The position numbers and the translations under genes are program-made. Below, one piece after another: positions 9,921 to 20,902 of a DNA stretch of 64,000 nucleotides. This DNA comes from Brachypterus glaber (lineage: Eukaryota; Arthropoda; Insecta; Coleoptera; Kateretidae), in NCBI GenBank assembly GCA_958510825.1, contig OY294049.1, positions 8,866,001 to 8,930,000 of the forward strand, read 5' to 3'. Within the stretch, counting starts at the first letter, position 1; every line of letters begins with the position of its first letter. Below the pieces are notes generated by a model. It was not told the origin of the DNA. It was given only the letters and a program-made list of their open reading frames with translations, and ran no database searches.

Positions 9921-11022
9921 TTTTTTTTAGAAATTGATTTGGGGACGTCTCCTGATTATTTTAAAGAAGAATATTCGGTTTTTATTTGTTTTTATATTTT
10001 TTCACTGTATGTTTAATTTGTATTACGGATATCAAAAGAGTTATTTTTTTTAAACAATTTTGTAGAATATCTTTGTTTTTATTTTCATTTGTTTCTAAGA
10101 TATTTAAAATCAAAATTTACAGAACTCTATTTTTAATCAGGTCTGCCATTGTAACCTGTTGAGATATTTAAAAAAAAATAGATTAATTTAAAATTTACAA
10201 AGGCTTAGAAGGGCCATAGTAGTATTTTTTAATAAATTCCGACCTAAAATTAGAATTTATTTAAATTCGAACTTAAAGTCAGAATTTAATTAATTTCCGA
10301 CTTAAAGTCAGAATTTAAAAATAAAATTCTGACTTTATGTCGGAATTTAACTATATTCTGACTTTAAGTCGGAATTTAAAAATAAAATTCTGACTTTATG
10401 CCGGAAATTACCTAAATTCTGAATTTAAGTTGGAATTTAACTAAATTCTAAATTTAAATAAATTCTGACTTCAAGTCGGAATTTAAAAATAAAATTCTGA
10501 CTTTATAAAGTCGACATATATGTTGAAATTTTAATAAATTCTGATTTTGAGTCGGAATTTAAAAATAAAACTCTGACTTTATGTTGAAATTTAACTAAAT
10601 TCTGACTTTAAGTCAGAATTTAAAAATAAAATTCTAACTTTATGTAGGAATTTAACTTAATTTTGACTTTAAATCGAAATATAACTAAATTCTGATTTTA
10701 AGTCGGAATTTGTTAAAAAAATACTACTGTAAAAATTAGCTTAAGTCCATCCACAAATTTTATTTTAGAAAATTACCACAAAATACTTAGTACTAAGGGA
10801 ACGTTCAAGTATTTTTTTCCTATACCATTAACATGGGCGTAACACTCAAAAATTAAAAAAAATAACTCTTTCAATATCCGTAATAAAAATAAAACATACA
10901 CTGAAAAAAAAATAAAAACCAATGAAAATCGAATTTTCATAAAAAGCGCCCAGGAAATCTTTTTTTTTTCATTTTGCTCCTAAAACAATCAGGGGATGTC
11001 CCCAAATCTATTTCTAAAAAAA
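9921..11022. mobile_element. Fold-back element enclosing a palindromic minisatellite
   Basis: The left arm (about 9921-10050: TTTAGAAATTGATTTGGGGA, then CTGATTATTTTAAA, GGATATCAAAAGAGTTATTTTTT) is roughly complementary to 10855-11022 (AATAACTCTTTCAATATCC ... TCAGGGGATGTCCCCAAATC). The loop holds the array at 10236-10712. The element lies in the intron before the Patj tail exon. Confidence 0.7.
10236..10712. repeat. Degenerate palindromic minisatellite (TTCTGACTTTAAGTCGGAA)
   Basis: About fifteen copies of a 25-30 base unit built on TTCTGACTTTAAGTCGGAA alternating with TTTAAAAATAAA or TTTAACTAAA spacers. The unit is nearly its own reverse complement. Many copies carry point changes (GACTTTATG for GACTTTAAG), so the array is older than the 119-bp one. 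Confidence 0.85.
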
Positions 11023-11279
11023 CAAACTAACTTTTTAAAAATATTGTGCTAATTTTTAGTGTTAGACATATGTAATATAAAAATCAGTTGTAGCTACGTA
11101 TGACAAAATATTTTTGCAATTTTAATGGTTACTGACAATAACAAAATAAAACAATTTTATTTTGGTTTATATAATTTAATTTTCAATAATATATATTTTA
11201 TAGGTGAATACAATTTAACAGCTAAGAAAAATAGGATACAGTGTCTGTGTTACAGGTGATACATCCGTTTAGAATACGC

Positions 11280-11545
11280 TTTAAAGTAGAACTTATATCC
11301 TCCTATGGCAGCGCTGCCCTAGACTCGGAAGAACTCATAATCAATCGTTCTGCATTTAGGACGGAGGTCTCGACTAGTATAGTATGACACACGGTAAGCT
11401 ACGGCGGTGTATACCTCCCATTCACGGAGCGGCCAGCGCGCTCTCAACTTTACGATTAAAGTGTCATAAGGCAGGATGCATGTAAGTGAGAGGCACATTT
11501 TTTGCTGCATTCTTGCGATAACTTTAAAACCGTGTGTCAAACAAT
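11280..11545. other. Less AT-rich block of unknown origin
   Basis: Clearly lower in A+T than its surroundings, with GGCAGCGCTGCC, GGACGGAGGTCTCGACTAG and GGAGCGGCCAGCGCGCTC. The minus strand is open for 73 codons, but the translation resembles nothing I know. It could be a transposon untranslated region or a processed fragment. No inverted ends found. Confidence 0.4.
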
Positions 11546-11975
11546 AATCAGTTGAGTAGAAGGTATCCAGCGGTATGCAGGGGATACGAATTCTTCTTTT
11601 AAGTGTAAACTAAATCGATAGATTATCTGTATATTTAACTTATTTATATAAAGCTTTGTAAAAAAATAATAAAATTTGTGTATGTACAAACATTTTTTAG
11701 ATAAATATAATTAAAAAATTTAACTGACAGTTAATAACTGGTATGTTAAATATTAAACAATAATACAACCCATGTTATATAGGTGACAAAACAGAAGCGG
11801 TCGTGACCATCCAAGGTGGGCAATGGTCAACCAAATACCAAATATATGAGGTATAAAATTTTTTATTCATAAAAATTATGGACCGAGGGGCATGGGACAT
11901 GGCCCCCATTCCTCCATGACTGCGTCTCTGTCAAATGCATAATAATATTAAATTTTACATAACTGCTCTTATATA

Positions 11976-12344
11976 CCCAGGGAAAAAAGTTTTTGTATGA
12001 TTATGCTTAATTGTACCTAAAATTTAGTATAATTATGCATAATAATGATCATGTTCGGATTTTGTTCATGTATAAATTTTGACCCGGTATGATCATACAT
12101 AATAATGCAAAATTATGTATGCATAAAATTTTAAATATTGGCATATGCGCACCACATCTGGCCATGCATGCATTATGTATAGCTTATATACCTTTAACTA
12201 AAATTAAGTATAATCATGCATAATTTTACCTGAAATTATGCATAATTATGTATGATCATACCGGGTCAAAATTCATACATGATCATAATGCAGACATAAA
12301 CATACATAGTTATACATAATCACAGAAAACCTATTTTCCCCGGG
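11976..12344. mobile_element. CCCGGGG-family fold-back element, compact copy
   Basis: About 369 bp from CCCAGGGAAAAAAGTTTTTG to CTATTTTCCCCGGG, flanked by TA on both sides. It is filled with CATAATTATGCATAATTATG-like palindromes, with TATGATCATACCGGGTCAAA on both arms. Probably the unexpanded form of 4442-6741. Confidence 0.8.
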
Positions 12345-12692
12345 TAGTAATTTTACAACCTTTTAAATATTGACTATTTTACAAAATATTGTTTTTTGAT
12401 AAACAAACCTTTCACCAAAAAGATTTAATAATACAATGGTATAAAAAATAGTAATCTTGGTGTCAGGTTTGCATTTTTTGAATATCCTAATTATAATAAT
12501 GATATGCTATTTAAAATAAATTCCCTGTATAAATTCCATTCAGTTCTGCAACAAGAAATAAATTTATTAATAAAAAAAATGTTTAAATTATATTAAAAAT
12601 ATTTGTCGATTTAAAATTTCAGCATTGTTTCAGGTTAAAAATAAGCAAGTAGCAAATTACAAATTATTACATATCATAAGCAACTATGTTAT
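12345..12692. other. AT-rich intron, nothing recognised
   Basis: No gene or repeat structure seen. Confidence 0.4.
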
Positions 12693-13305
12693 ACAGGGTG
12701 ATCAATAACTGGCATGCCAAAATTTAAGAGGTGATTCTGCATCCAAAAATATCAATAACTTTGGTACCCTTTAAGCTAGAGCGACGAGCTTTTGCGTGTA
12801 TACTATTATTAATAAGGGCAATAAGTTTAAGTTATTTATTTTTTTAAATTTATCCAGAGGCGTCCTTAGACGGAAAAATGTATTAGGCAATACATTTTGC
12901 CCCAAACTTTTGTATGTGTACATTTTTTCCTTAGTAAAAATACATAAAAAATGTCTTAATGTATCACTGTAGAAGTCCAAACCGTTTAAAAAAAAATACA
13001 ATTAAGAGGAAGTAACATTTTGTGCTACCAAAAACTTTACTTTTTAAAAGGCTATTACCCCTTTAATATTAAATTTAGGTGTTTTGGTAAATCATACTTT
13101 TTTGCTCAGTTTTAAATGAAGAATCACCCTACAGCATTTTAATTTTATTGATGCTTTTTTTTGTTCCCCATTCAATATGTCATCTTCGAAGGGCCGTAGC
13201 TCCCTTAGGGCTCATTTGCGGACCAACCTTTATAGAAACTTTTTTTCATATTTTTGGATGTAAAAACCTCTTAAATTTTGGCATGGCAGTTACTGATCAC
13301 CCTGT
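12693..13305. mobile_element. Fold-back element, ACAGGGTGATCA ends
   Basis: Left ACAGGGTGATCAATAACTGG...CATGCCAAAATTTA pairs with the right end (reverse complement ACAGGGTGATCAGTAACTGC...CATGCCAAAATTTA), about 34 bases with two mismatches, flanked by AT on both sides. About 613 bp, no coding capacity. Interior motifs such as GTAGCTCCCTTAGGG resemble those of the related element at 16849. Confidence 0.85.
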
Positions 13306-13916
13306 ATATCGTGGCGGCTGATGATCAGTAATAATTTAAAATGTATGGTCTGTGATATATCTACTTAATTTTATGTTAAATATAAAGCGATTTATTTATT
13401 TTTTTTATTATTTGTACAAAATTATTATTTTATTAGATATACATAATTATTATTACTTACCACAAAAAGATATCCGATTTCTTCCGACCATTCTTGTAAC
13501 ATTTTCCGCACAAACTAAAAACAAGTGCCGATCAGTTTTCGTGCAAAAAGCAGATTTGCACATTTACACACTAACACAAACACAATTTTTTAATTCACTA
13601 AAAAAAATCAAAAAGCAGTTTTGTTGTCATACTGAAATGTGTAGTACAAAACTAAATTTAATCATTATGTGCTTAAATTCAAACTAAAAATATTTTTTTG
13701 GTGCGAAAATACACAAAATACTTTTTTCGATAAGATTTTAATAAAAAAAAAACAAACAAAATTAAAACAACTTCTACTTTATATAGAATCGTTATCTAAA
13801 TTGCATACTTTATTAGAATATTTTTAGAACTAAAATATTCTTAAAACATTTTTAAGACGAAAGAGTATTCCTAGAAAACTGTAAGAATATTCTTAAAAGA
13901 TTTGTGCTAACTGGGT
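13306..13916. other. AT-rich intron with AATATTCTTA motifs
   Basis: 13800-13905 carries TTAGAATATTTTTAG, AAATATTCTTAAAAC and AAGAATATTCTTAAAAG, the same palindromic motif that forms long repeats at 54777-55080. Otherwise nothing recognised; an open frame around 13352-13687 is low-complexity. Confidence 0.45.
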
Positions 13917-14751
13917 ACCGTGATCTGGGGTGAAGCGAATAAAAAATATCAGTTTTCTTTAAATATTTCATTAAATCTACTGAATAAAAAATGTGAAGAA
14001 AATAAATTTTATAAGCTATACGTTGAACTTTTTGGGAAAGATTTAGCTCATCATTTCTTTCAGTTTTTCTTTATTAAAGGTTGATCCTCTTAACCCCATG
14101 AATGGGGGTAAATCGGATCAATTACTTGTTTAGCCAAAAAAATCGTTCTTAAAGACTAATGGAAAACCAAATTAATCAAAAAACAATTAAACCAAATAAT
14201 ATGCCTTCCTGTAGGACTAAAGAGCGTGTTTTTTTTTTATAAAATGTAAGGTAACTAAATCAAAATTAAGTAATTTTTATAAAATCTAGGCAGTAATGGT
14301 CAAAATAGTAACGTTATGACTATAGTTTCTATTTTTGACATGAAAAACAGAAATATTTGGATTAAAAAAACATAAAATATATCAAAAAAGGCTGTGGTGA
14401 AAGGTGGAAAATGGCTTATAAAAGGTGAATAAATTTCGTAAAATCTACGAGTTAAATATCTAAATAAAATTAGAAAACCCTCCATACATAAATATTACAC
14501 TAGGGTGATATGAGAATATCAAACTAGTGTGATATAAGGCGTTTTCTAAAGAACAAAAGAGTGTGCTAAATGTCATTTTCATAAAGGATCGTAGGAAAAA
14601 ATATATATTAACCACTGCTGGTGTCTGCTAGATGTTTCAACAGTTTTTTTGGTTCTCGGAGAGTAGAGTTATGCGTGACGCGGAAATATTTAAAAAAAAA
14701 TATTTTGATCCACTTCACCCCTTGTGATCCGCTTCACCCCAGATTACGGTA
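13917..14751. mobile_element. 835-bp TIR element, TACCGTGATCTGGGGTGAAG ends
   Basis: The left end TACCGTGATCTGGGGTGAAG pairs with the right end, whose reverse complement reads TACCGTAATCTGGGGTGAAG (1 mismatch over 20 and more beyond). The CACTTCACCCC motif is repeated just inside the right end. No coding frame. It ends 85 bases from the Patj exon at 14837. Confidence 0.82.
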
Positions 14752-14836
14752 TATTTACAGAAAATATTTTTTTAAATCTTATTGAAAAAAGTATATGATA
14801 TATACCTAATACGCGATAAAATTAAAAATATCTTAC

Positions 14837-15076
14837 CTGACTAGCATGTGAAACTGATTCATGCATATTCAAAGGCTTAGCTACAGTTATTTTGACGATG
14901 CCTTTGGGTGCTCCTTTTAAAATTTGCACAACCTTGTCCAGAGTAGCGTTTTCAACACAGACGTCGTTAACTGCCAGAAGCCGATCTCCAGGTATCAATT
15001 TCCCAGCACTTTGGGCAACTCCTCCAGGAACTAAGGAACGGATTACTATCACAGTATCTTGTGGATTCAAGGGATC
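14837..15076 (-). CDS. Patj: Patj exon: rest of PDZ4
   Basis: 80 codons, visible residues 539-618, phase 0. Acceptor ACTATTTTTTAG, donor CAG|GTAAGA. The translation begins DPLNPQDTVIVIRSLVPGG and continues GKLIPGDRLLAVND and LDKVVQILKGAPKGIVKI, completing the PDZ opened in the previous exon. Human PATJ PDZ6 has DPLDPTRSVIVIRSLV at the same place. The exon ends with a short polar segment. The intron to the previous exon is 306 bases. Confidence 0.95.
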
Positions 15077-15382
15077 CTAAAAAATAGTTAATATACATAT
15101 TATATTAAAACAAGCAAGGCGTCCTTGATAAAGGACTTTTTCTATTCTGTCTATCTATCCTGGTCTTAATCGACTAGATTTCCCAAAATGGATACCTATT
15201 TTCTTAGTTTTCACAATGTTGGTATTTTGCATGATATTTTTCATTCTGGGACCGGGAAAATAAAATTAGCAAGAATGTTATTTATAAAAAATTCTTATTT
15301 GCAAAACCAAATTTATTGGTTTTTAAGTTTCTGTCCTGTTACAGGACTCCTGTATACAAAATGTTTTAAGTTTCAAACTTAC

Positions 15383-15619
15383 TTGATAGTCCAAAATTGA
15401 AAATCCTAACCCATAATCGCCTTTGGTTAACTCAACCACGGTAGGTTCGTCGCTCCACATCGGCAACCCTTCGATTATCTCCAGAGATCTGGATCTGCTA
15501 GCTGGGCAAGCATCACTGGCCAAACTGAATGCAATTGACGTTTCACTTTTTGCTTTAACTAGTCGGTTATGCTCGGGAATTGTAGGTATTAGGGTTTGCA
15601 AACTTCCAGCCAAAATTTT
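15383..15619 (-). CDS. Patj: Patj exon: linker and start of PDZ4 (GLGF loop)
   Basis: 79 codons, visible residues 460-538, phase 0. Acceptor TTAATTTTACAG, donor CAA|GTAAGT. A linker rich in Ser and Ala (about 60 residues) leads to VVELTKGDYGLGFSILDYQ, which aligns with GLGFSILDYQ of human PATJ PDZ6 and of the last PDZ of fly Patj. This motif is the strongest single marker of gene identity in the window. Confidence 0.95.
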
Positions 15620-15692
15620 CTGTAAAATTAAACGCAAATTTACGTTAAGCGAAATGTATTTAAATTAATTAAATTTATTCCTAAATAATAAT

Positions 15693-15849
15693 GGTGCAGG
15701 TCGCTTGCAAAAAACTTTACACTGCGATATTTCAAGAACGCTTTAAAATAGATACTTGAAATTTTAACCATATTGAAAATCTTTGGTCTCTGTATTAAAG
15801 CGTTCTTGAAATGCGGTAGTGTAAAGTTGTTTTCCAAGCGACCTGCACC
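15693..15849. mobile_element. 157-bp hairpin MITE (GGTGCAGGTCGCTTG ends)
   Basis: Arms of about 53 bases (GGTGCAGGTCGCTTGCAAAA ... TTCAAGAACGCTTT) pair with their complement at 15796-15849, with only a few mismatches. A second partial end (GACCTGCACCATTA) lies at about 15878. Located 74 bases upstream of the exon at 15619, in the same intron. Confidence 0.82.
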
Positions 15850-15983
15850 GTTAAACATATAAAAATTACTATCTGCGACCTGCACCATTAAAAATATAAA
15901 AATTACTATATCATTTATAGGAAATAATGCCAAATTTTCACAAAGTTCAGCAATATATTTAAACTAATGCAATAGTTAAAATT

Positions 15984-16692
15984 ATGTAGGGTGCATCCAA
16001 TGGTGCAATGTTCACATTTTTCTCGAATTGAGTTAGAGATGGCATTCAAATCAGTATTTTTCACTCTATACAACGTTATAAACGTCGGATCCAAACTAGC
16101 AATGTCCGAGTATAAGATAGGGTTAAAATATGCGATTCAGTTTCAAAGAGTACAATGTCCAGTCATCAGTTAGTCAAAAACTAAAAAAAAGTGGATGCTA
16201 ATGCATTACTTGTTTGTCATTATGGACAGCGTGGCGAACCGACGAAGATTTATCGGAATCATAGAGTCCGAAGAAGCCGTTAAGGATCCAATCATAAATG
16301 AAAATGATGTACTTTGTGAATTGACGGTAGAGTTTCCGGACAAGCTCGTTTAATAATTATTTCTTCTTAATAAAGTTTCCAATACTGTTGGGTTATTTGT
16401 TTTTTAATTCTACACATAAACAGGACTCTTCTTGATAGATGTCAATTTCAAACTGTACTATGTACCTAGTAAGTTTCAATAGGTGCAATGTCCATTTATT
16501 TATTAACCATAATTAAAAAACTATTACGTACTTAATCAAAATCTTATAAAATTAAGAAATATTACGTCAAAGAAAATCACATTATACAAAACAATACAAA
16601 TTTTCCGACCGAGTGTGTTTTAGTTCGTTTTTTGATTCTGGTGTAAAATTCATATGAATGGACATTGCACCATTTGATTCTATACCCCACAT
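15984..16692. mobile_element. 709-bp element with repeated GGTGCAATGTCCA motifs
   Basis: Outer ends ATGTAGGGT and ACCCCACAT are inverted, as are CAATGGTGCAATGTTCA near the left and TGGACATTGCACCATTTG near the right. The same motif recurs inside (about 16149 and 16482). It contains the short open frame at 16222-16353. Non-autonomous. Confidence 0.7.
16222..16353 (+). CDS. 43-codon open frame inside the element, possible 3' exon remnant
   Basis: ATG to TAA, 43 residues: starts MDSVANRRRFIGIIESEEAV and ends CELTVEFPDKLV. Composition (mixed charged and hydrophobic residues, little AT bias) is unlike the surrounding sequence. A splice-acceptor-like TTATGGACAG precedes it and a TTAATAAAG polyadenylation-like hexamer follows about 15 bases later. 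It may be the last exon of a lost autonomous transposon gene or a captured host exon. I do not recognise the protein. Confidence 0.35.
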   Translation: MDSVANRRRFIGIIESEEAVKDPIINENDVLCELTVEFPDKLV

Positions 16693-16848
16693 ATGGCTTT
16701 TCAGTAGATATTCATTCTTGATTATATAGGAACTATTATTGATATATAAGTATTACAAAACGTAGATATATTAAAATAAATATTAAAACGTTACTATTTT
16801 TATTGAAAATGATTGCAAAAGGGATTTCTATCGCTTCCTAAATTATAT

Positions 16849-17840
16849 ACAGGATGTCCAGTAAATGATACCATTTATTTTAAGGGGTGATTCTACATAG
16901 GAAAATATAAAAAAAAGTTCCTATAAACATGTGTAAAAAAATGCGTCGTAAGGGAGCTAAGCCCCTTTGAAAGTGGCTAAAAAATCGGTTTTTATTTAAT
17001 AACACTTTGAGGTACAGCAACGAGTTTTGGAATATAAACTAACCTTAATAAGGCCCATCTTCGTATGTTATTTTCATGAACTTATTTTAACCAAGGGTGT
17101 TCCAAACTGGGGGGGCCTTATTAGTTTTTGTCCCAAACTTTTTCTGTATAACTTTTTTGTAATTTTATTTTTGGAATATGATTCCTCATGTCAAAATACA
17201 TAAAAAAAGGTACTCTAACACTGTAGGATTACCCGTTTTCGAGAAAAATTTATTTGAAGGTGAAATTTCACGGTTCGAGGACGAAAAATTAAATACTAAA
17301 ATGTTTAAAAACTAAATTTTAATGATGCAAAGTAAATGTACATAAAAAAAAACTAAAAAACAAAACTCATATACAGGTTCTTCCAAAAATCAATCCTAAG
17401 GGAGTTATGGGCTCCTAAAAATGCACCATTTTTAAAGGGATAGTAGCTTTAAAAGCGATTTTTCGACCTACATGTATAGAAACATTTTTTCTTAGTTTTT
17501 AATATAAAATAATGCATCATTGAAATGTTGGTTTTAAACATATTAGTACTTTTAATTAAAATTTTTCGTCCTCGATCCGTGAAATTTCACCTTCAAATAA
17601 ATTTTTCTGGAAAACGGTTAATTCTACAGTATTAGAACAAGAGTACCTTTTTTATGTATTTTGACCTGAGGAATCATATTCCAAAAATAAAATTACAAAA
17701 AAGTTATACAGAAAATGTTTGGGACAAAAAACTAATAGGCCCCCCAGTTTCGCACACCCCTGTTTAAAATAAGTACATGAAAATAGCAGATGGGCCTTAT
17801 TAAGGTTGGTTTACATTCAAAACTTCGTTGGACATGCTGT
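16849..17840. mobile_element. Fold-back element, ACAGGATGTCCA ends
   Basis: Left ACAGGATGTCC pairs with the right GGACATGCTGT. Longer inner arms (about 17090-17330 and 17550-17800) share CGTGAAATTTCACCTTCAAA, TTCTACAGTATTAGAAC-like and CATATTCCAAAAATAAAATT landmarks. A related copy is at 41750-42660. No coding capacity. Confidence 0.78.
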
Positions 17841-18472
17841 ATAGTAAAGTTATTTTTTTTTTAATATGTAAAAAGATACCTGAAATATAATTTTCTTAAA
17901 ATATTTACCTTCGGGCAAGCTCCAGATTTTTACGTATTTATTTACATCGGTTTTAAGGTATAAAAGGTATAAAAAATATTTTTCGATGTCCTATTTTTCG
18001 ATGTCTGTCCGTCTATCCGTCCAACCTTCCATTCAGATGCCTACATATATAGGCATATGCCATACCGATCAAAACCAAACTTTAAACTTAAGGTTTTTAG
18101 CGGATCGCTTTGGGTTTCTTTTATAGTTTTCTTATACTTTTCCAAATAATAAACAAAAATTGAAAAATACGATTTTCTTAAAATGGCTTAATCGATTTTT
18201 GCAAACTTGTACGTTTTAGGTAAATTACAAAATTAACAATACTTATGTCATTATTGGTTTTTCCCGGAAAAATTACATTTCGGCTTTTTTTGCAATTTTG
18301 GCGAGGGAGAATTTAAATTTATATTTAGAAGTTATTTTTTCATAATGATTAAAAAATAAATGCAAGTTTACTATAAAATATCAACAAACTAACCAGAATT
18401 TTAAAACTTAGCGCATTTTCGCGAGAAAATAAGTGCGGTGTAACCGTACCATTTTCAGTTTATTTTACTTAC
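17841..18472. other. AT-rich intron, nothing recognised
   Basis: Contains GTCCGTCTATCCGTCCAACC near 18006, a tract typical of the dispersed CCGTCTGTCCGT repeats, but no clear element boundaries. Confidence 0.4.
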
Positions 18473-18625
18473 TCGGGCTTGAAATGCTTCCCTGTGCTGT
18501 GAGGTATCAATGACTCTTATAGGGACTGGATATCGGGCGCAAACTAGACTTACAAAATTCGGAAGTTGTCTTAAAATGGCAACGACTTCAAGATGATTAA
18601 GGCCAAGTAACATTATACCATTCAC
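18473..18625 (-). CDS. Patj: Patj exon: second half of PDZ3
   Basis: 51 codons, visible residues 409-459, phase 0. Acceptor TATTATTTTTAG, donor CGA|GTAAGT. It begins VNGIMLLGLNHLEVVAILR, completing the ELLE-VNG strand and helix alphaB, then VSLVCARYPVPIRVID for the last strand. The intron separating it from the first half is only 528 bases, one of the two shortest in the window. Confidence 0.93.
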
Positions 18626-18769
18626 CTAAAAATAATAATAAAATATTTTAGAAATTTGTAGAATTTTTATGAAAATAAGGTTCTTATTATTATATTATTC
18701 ACAGCGCCTGCTTAAGAATAATATTATAAGCTGGCCTAAAAAAATTAAAAATCGTCCTAGCCAAAAAAT

Positions 18770-18995
18770 TCTTGGATATAAATTTTTTTCATAAGAAAAT
18801 AAGAAACTTTTGTTTTTTTTGTCCGTCTGTCCGTCTGCATTTTTTGTGGGCACGAGAAATCAAGAACGAATAATCTGATCGACTTTTTCAGGAAAAATAA
18901 ATTTCTGCGAGGGGAAGATTTCTATTGTTTTTGAAAGTAATTCCTTCAAAACAAAAAGTTATGGGGGGTTATACTTTTAAAACAATTGAAAAAAG
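18770..18995 (+). repeat. Dispersed repeat with GTCCGTCTGTCCGTCTG
   Basis: Fragment of the same family as 2010-2300, with TTGTTTTTGAAAGTAATTCC and ATGGGGGGTTATAC landmarks. Lies within the 528-base intron between the two PDZ3 exons. Confidence 0.6.
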
Positions 18996-19153
18996 CTCAA
19001 AGAAAATTCCGATTAAGGGAGCGTTCAAGTATTACGTAACGCAAAATTTGGCCATTTTGACCCCCACCCCCCCCCCCCATGTAACGCGGCGTAACATTTT
19101 CGAGATGTACGCATATAATAAATTGATAATGTAGTAAAAACATCATGTTATAC

Positions 19154-19324
19154 CTCCAATAGCTCATCCCCTGATTGCAAAGTACCATTTTTACCAACTG
19201 GACCATCTGGTAGAATGTTTCTTATGTAATGATGAGGTCGGACCTCTTTTCCAGCCTCAACATCCACTGTACCTTCCAAACTTATACCCAAGCCATTATT
19301 TCGCTCTTTTTCCATTTGTGCAAT
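19154..19324 (-). CDS. Patj: Patj exon: first half of PDZ3 (GLGI loop)
   Basis: 57 codons, visible residues 352-408, phase 0. Acceptor GTGTTTTTTCAG, donor GAG|GTATAA (a weak downstream consensus, but AG|GT is intact). The translation contains NNGLGISLEGTVDVE, then VRPHHYIRNILPDGPVG and LQSGDELLE. GLGISLEGTVDVE is diagnostic for the third PDZ of insect Patj. The exon stops inside strand betaD; the next exon supplies VNG. Confidence 0.93.
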
Positions 19325-19770
19325 CTGAAAAACACAAAAAAAATGAGAATGAGTTTCAGAATATAAATTTTAAAGAGAGTCTAAAGTAGTACTAAACCTA
19401 AAACTAACATTGGAACCCTATATATAACGACATTAAACGTCAAGTGAAGTTTAGGGTCCCTAGTTATAACAACAGTATTCTTTTTTAAAAATTTCACCTG
19501 AAAAGAGTATTGAGAAGTCTTTATAAAAAAAATAGTTATATAATATTTTTAATATACATTTTGAATAAAAACATATTTTATTTGCATTTTTGTTTCTTTT
19601 TTGCTTCTCAAAGTAATAATAATGATAAACTTTTTTTTAATTCAGTCGGGGGCCGTAGGTTACTACCCCCTTGCTCCCGATTTGTTCTCGAGGGCCCTGT
19701 CTGCAGGTATTAGAATACTTTCTAACTATATACTATAGTTAGTACTAGTGCACTAGTTCTATACTCTATG

Positions 19771-19939
19771 GCTAAAATACAACGCAGTGACTAATATCTA
19801 AAACGTATAATGCTGCTCTCGTGTAAGGAATTTTCCTTAGATGAGGTTACGCGAATCGTACCCGAATTGATATGATCTTCGTCATTTACCACACTTTCGC
19901 AAAAGAGTCACTGCGTTGTATTTCAGACACGGACTATAA
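19771..19939. mobile_element. MITE copy 1 (ATACAACGCAGTGACT / AGTCACTGCGTTGTAT ends)
   Basis: Inverted ends ATACAACGCAGTGACT and AGTCACTGCGTTGTATTTCA. The interior CTGCTCTCGTGTAAGGAATT is shared with copies at 35916-36063 and 38091-38220, so this is one family with at least three members in the window. Confidence 0.8.
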
Positions 19940-20379
19940 TGTACTTAAACACACACTATTTTAATTACTAATATATAAATCACGCGAAAAGGAACCTAAT
20001 ATGAAGGGAAAAATACGTCTGAATTAATTTACCTATATAGGCCTAGAAATGTCCAATGCATCAAAAGCCCAAAACTTATTTTCTTTACCTTTAGGCAGGG
20101 GTGCTCCCATGGGTGCTCCCATGGGAGTAGGGGGAAGGCCACCCTCCCCCCCCCAACCCCGCTGGGTTTGGGAAAATTTATTGTTCAATTGGGAAAATCC
20201 ATTGTTCAGTTGATAAAATTGAGTAAATTGAGTGGTAGATTTAGGAAATTGATGCAATAGTTAGGAAAATTGAAGGGTACTGTTGGGAAATTGGTGAATT
20301 AATTTTGGTAGGGTTAAAGCTTTTTTTCTCTAGTTGGGTAGTAGTACAGTTAAGTATTTTTTTAGAGGTGTGGAGGAGA

Positions 20380-20520
20380 GCGATATATTTAACTTAGAGA
20401 TCCCAAGTAATAGTTACCAAAATAATATGAAACTAAATTAATTAATTTTTAATTATAATTATTATTAATTATAATTATTATAATTAGTAGATTAGTAGTT
20501 TCCTATAGTTGAATATTTTT
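20380..20520 (+). repeat. Direct repeat, copy 1
   Basis: AACTTAGAGATCCCAAGTAA...AAACTAAATTAATTAATTT...GTAGATTAGTAGTT. Copy 2 is at 23728-23862 in the same orientation, about 85 percent similar by eye. Confidence 0.65.
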
Positions 20521-20566
20521 TCAGAGGTGAGGATTTTTTTTTGGTCATCAAAATTTTTGGCACGGG

Positions 20567-20902
20567 TAATAGTTATTTATGGTACTAGTGGGTAAAGTAA
20601 AATATTGCCCATGAGAAAATTAACCTGCGAGGCGTCAGCCAAGCAGGTTAATTTTCGAGAGGGCAATATCGGTTTACCCATGAGTGCCATACAAGGTTTT
20701 ATCCAATAAATAGCTTAGAAATTCATATTTTTATTAAAAATTTTAATGATATTTACAAGAAAATAATCTGACAAGTGACAGTTAAGTGGGTAAAATAAAT
20801 AATTATTCACTCAATCAAGTAAAAGCCACGCGGGGGTTATTATTCAGTTTATCTATTTAAAATAAAGCTGGTAATTGTCTCATTATCTGTATGTATTGGA
20901 TA
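20567..20902 (+). mobile_element. 336-bp element copy 1 (TAATAGTTATTTATGG...)
   Basis: Runs from TAATAGTTATTTATGGTACT to TGTATGTATTGGATA. Internal hairpin GAAAATTAACCTGC / GCAGGTTAATTTTC around GAGGCGTCAGCCAA. Two more copies are at 43261-43597 (inverted) and 43877-44213. The other copy of the surrounding repeat, near 61079, lacks it. Confidence 0.8.

Noticed and set aside
14892..15080. Plus-strand open frame over the PDZ4 exon
   Set aside because: Antisense shadow of the Patj exon; likewise plus-strand frames over 7423-7635, 15423-15668 and 33812-34045.
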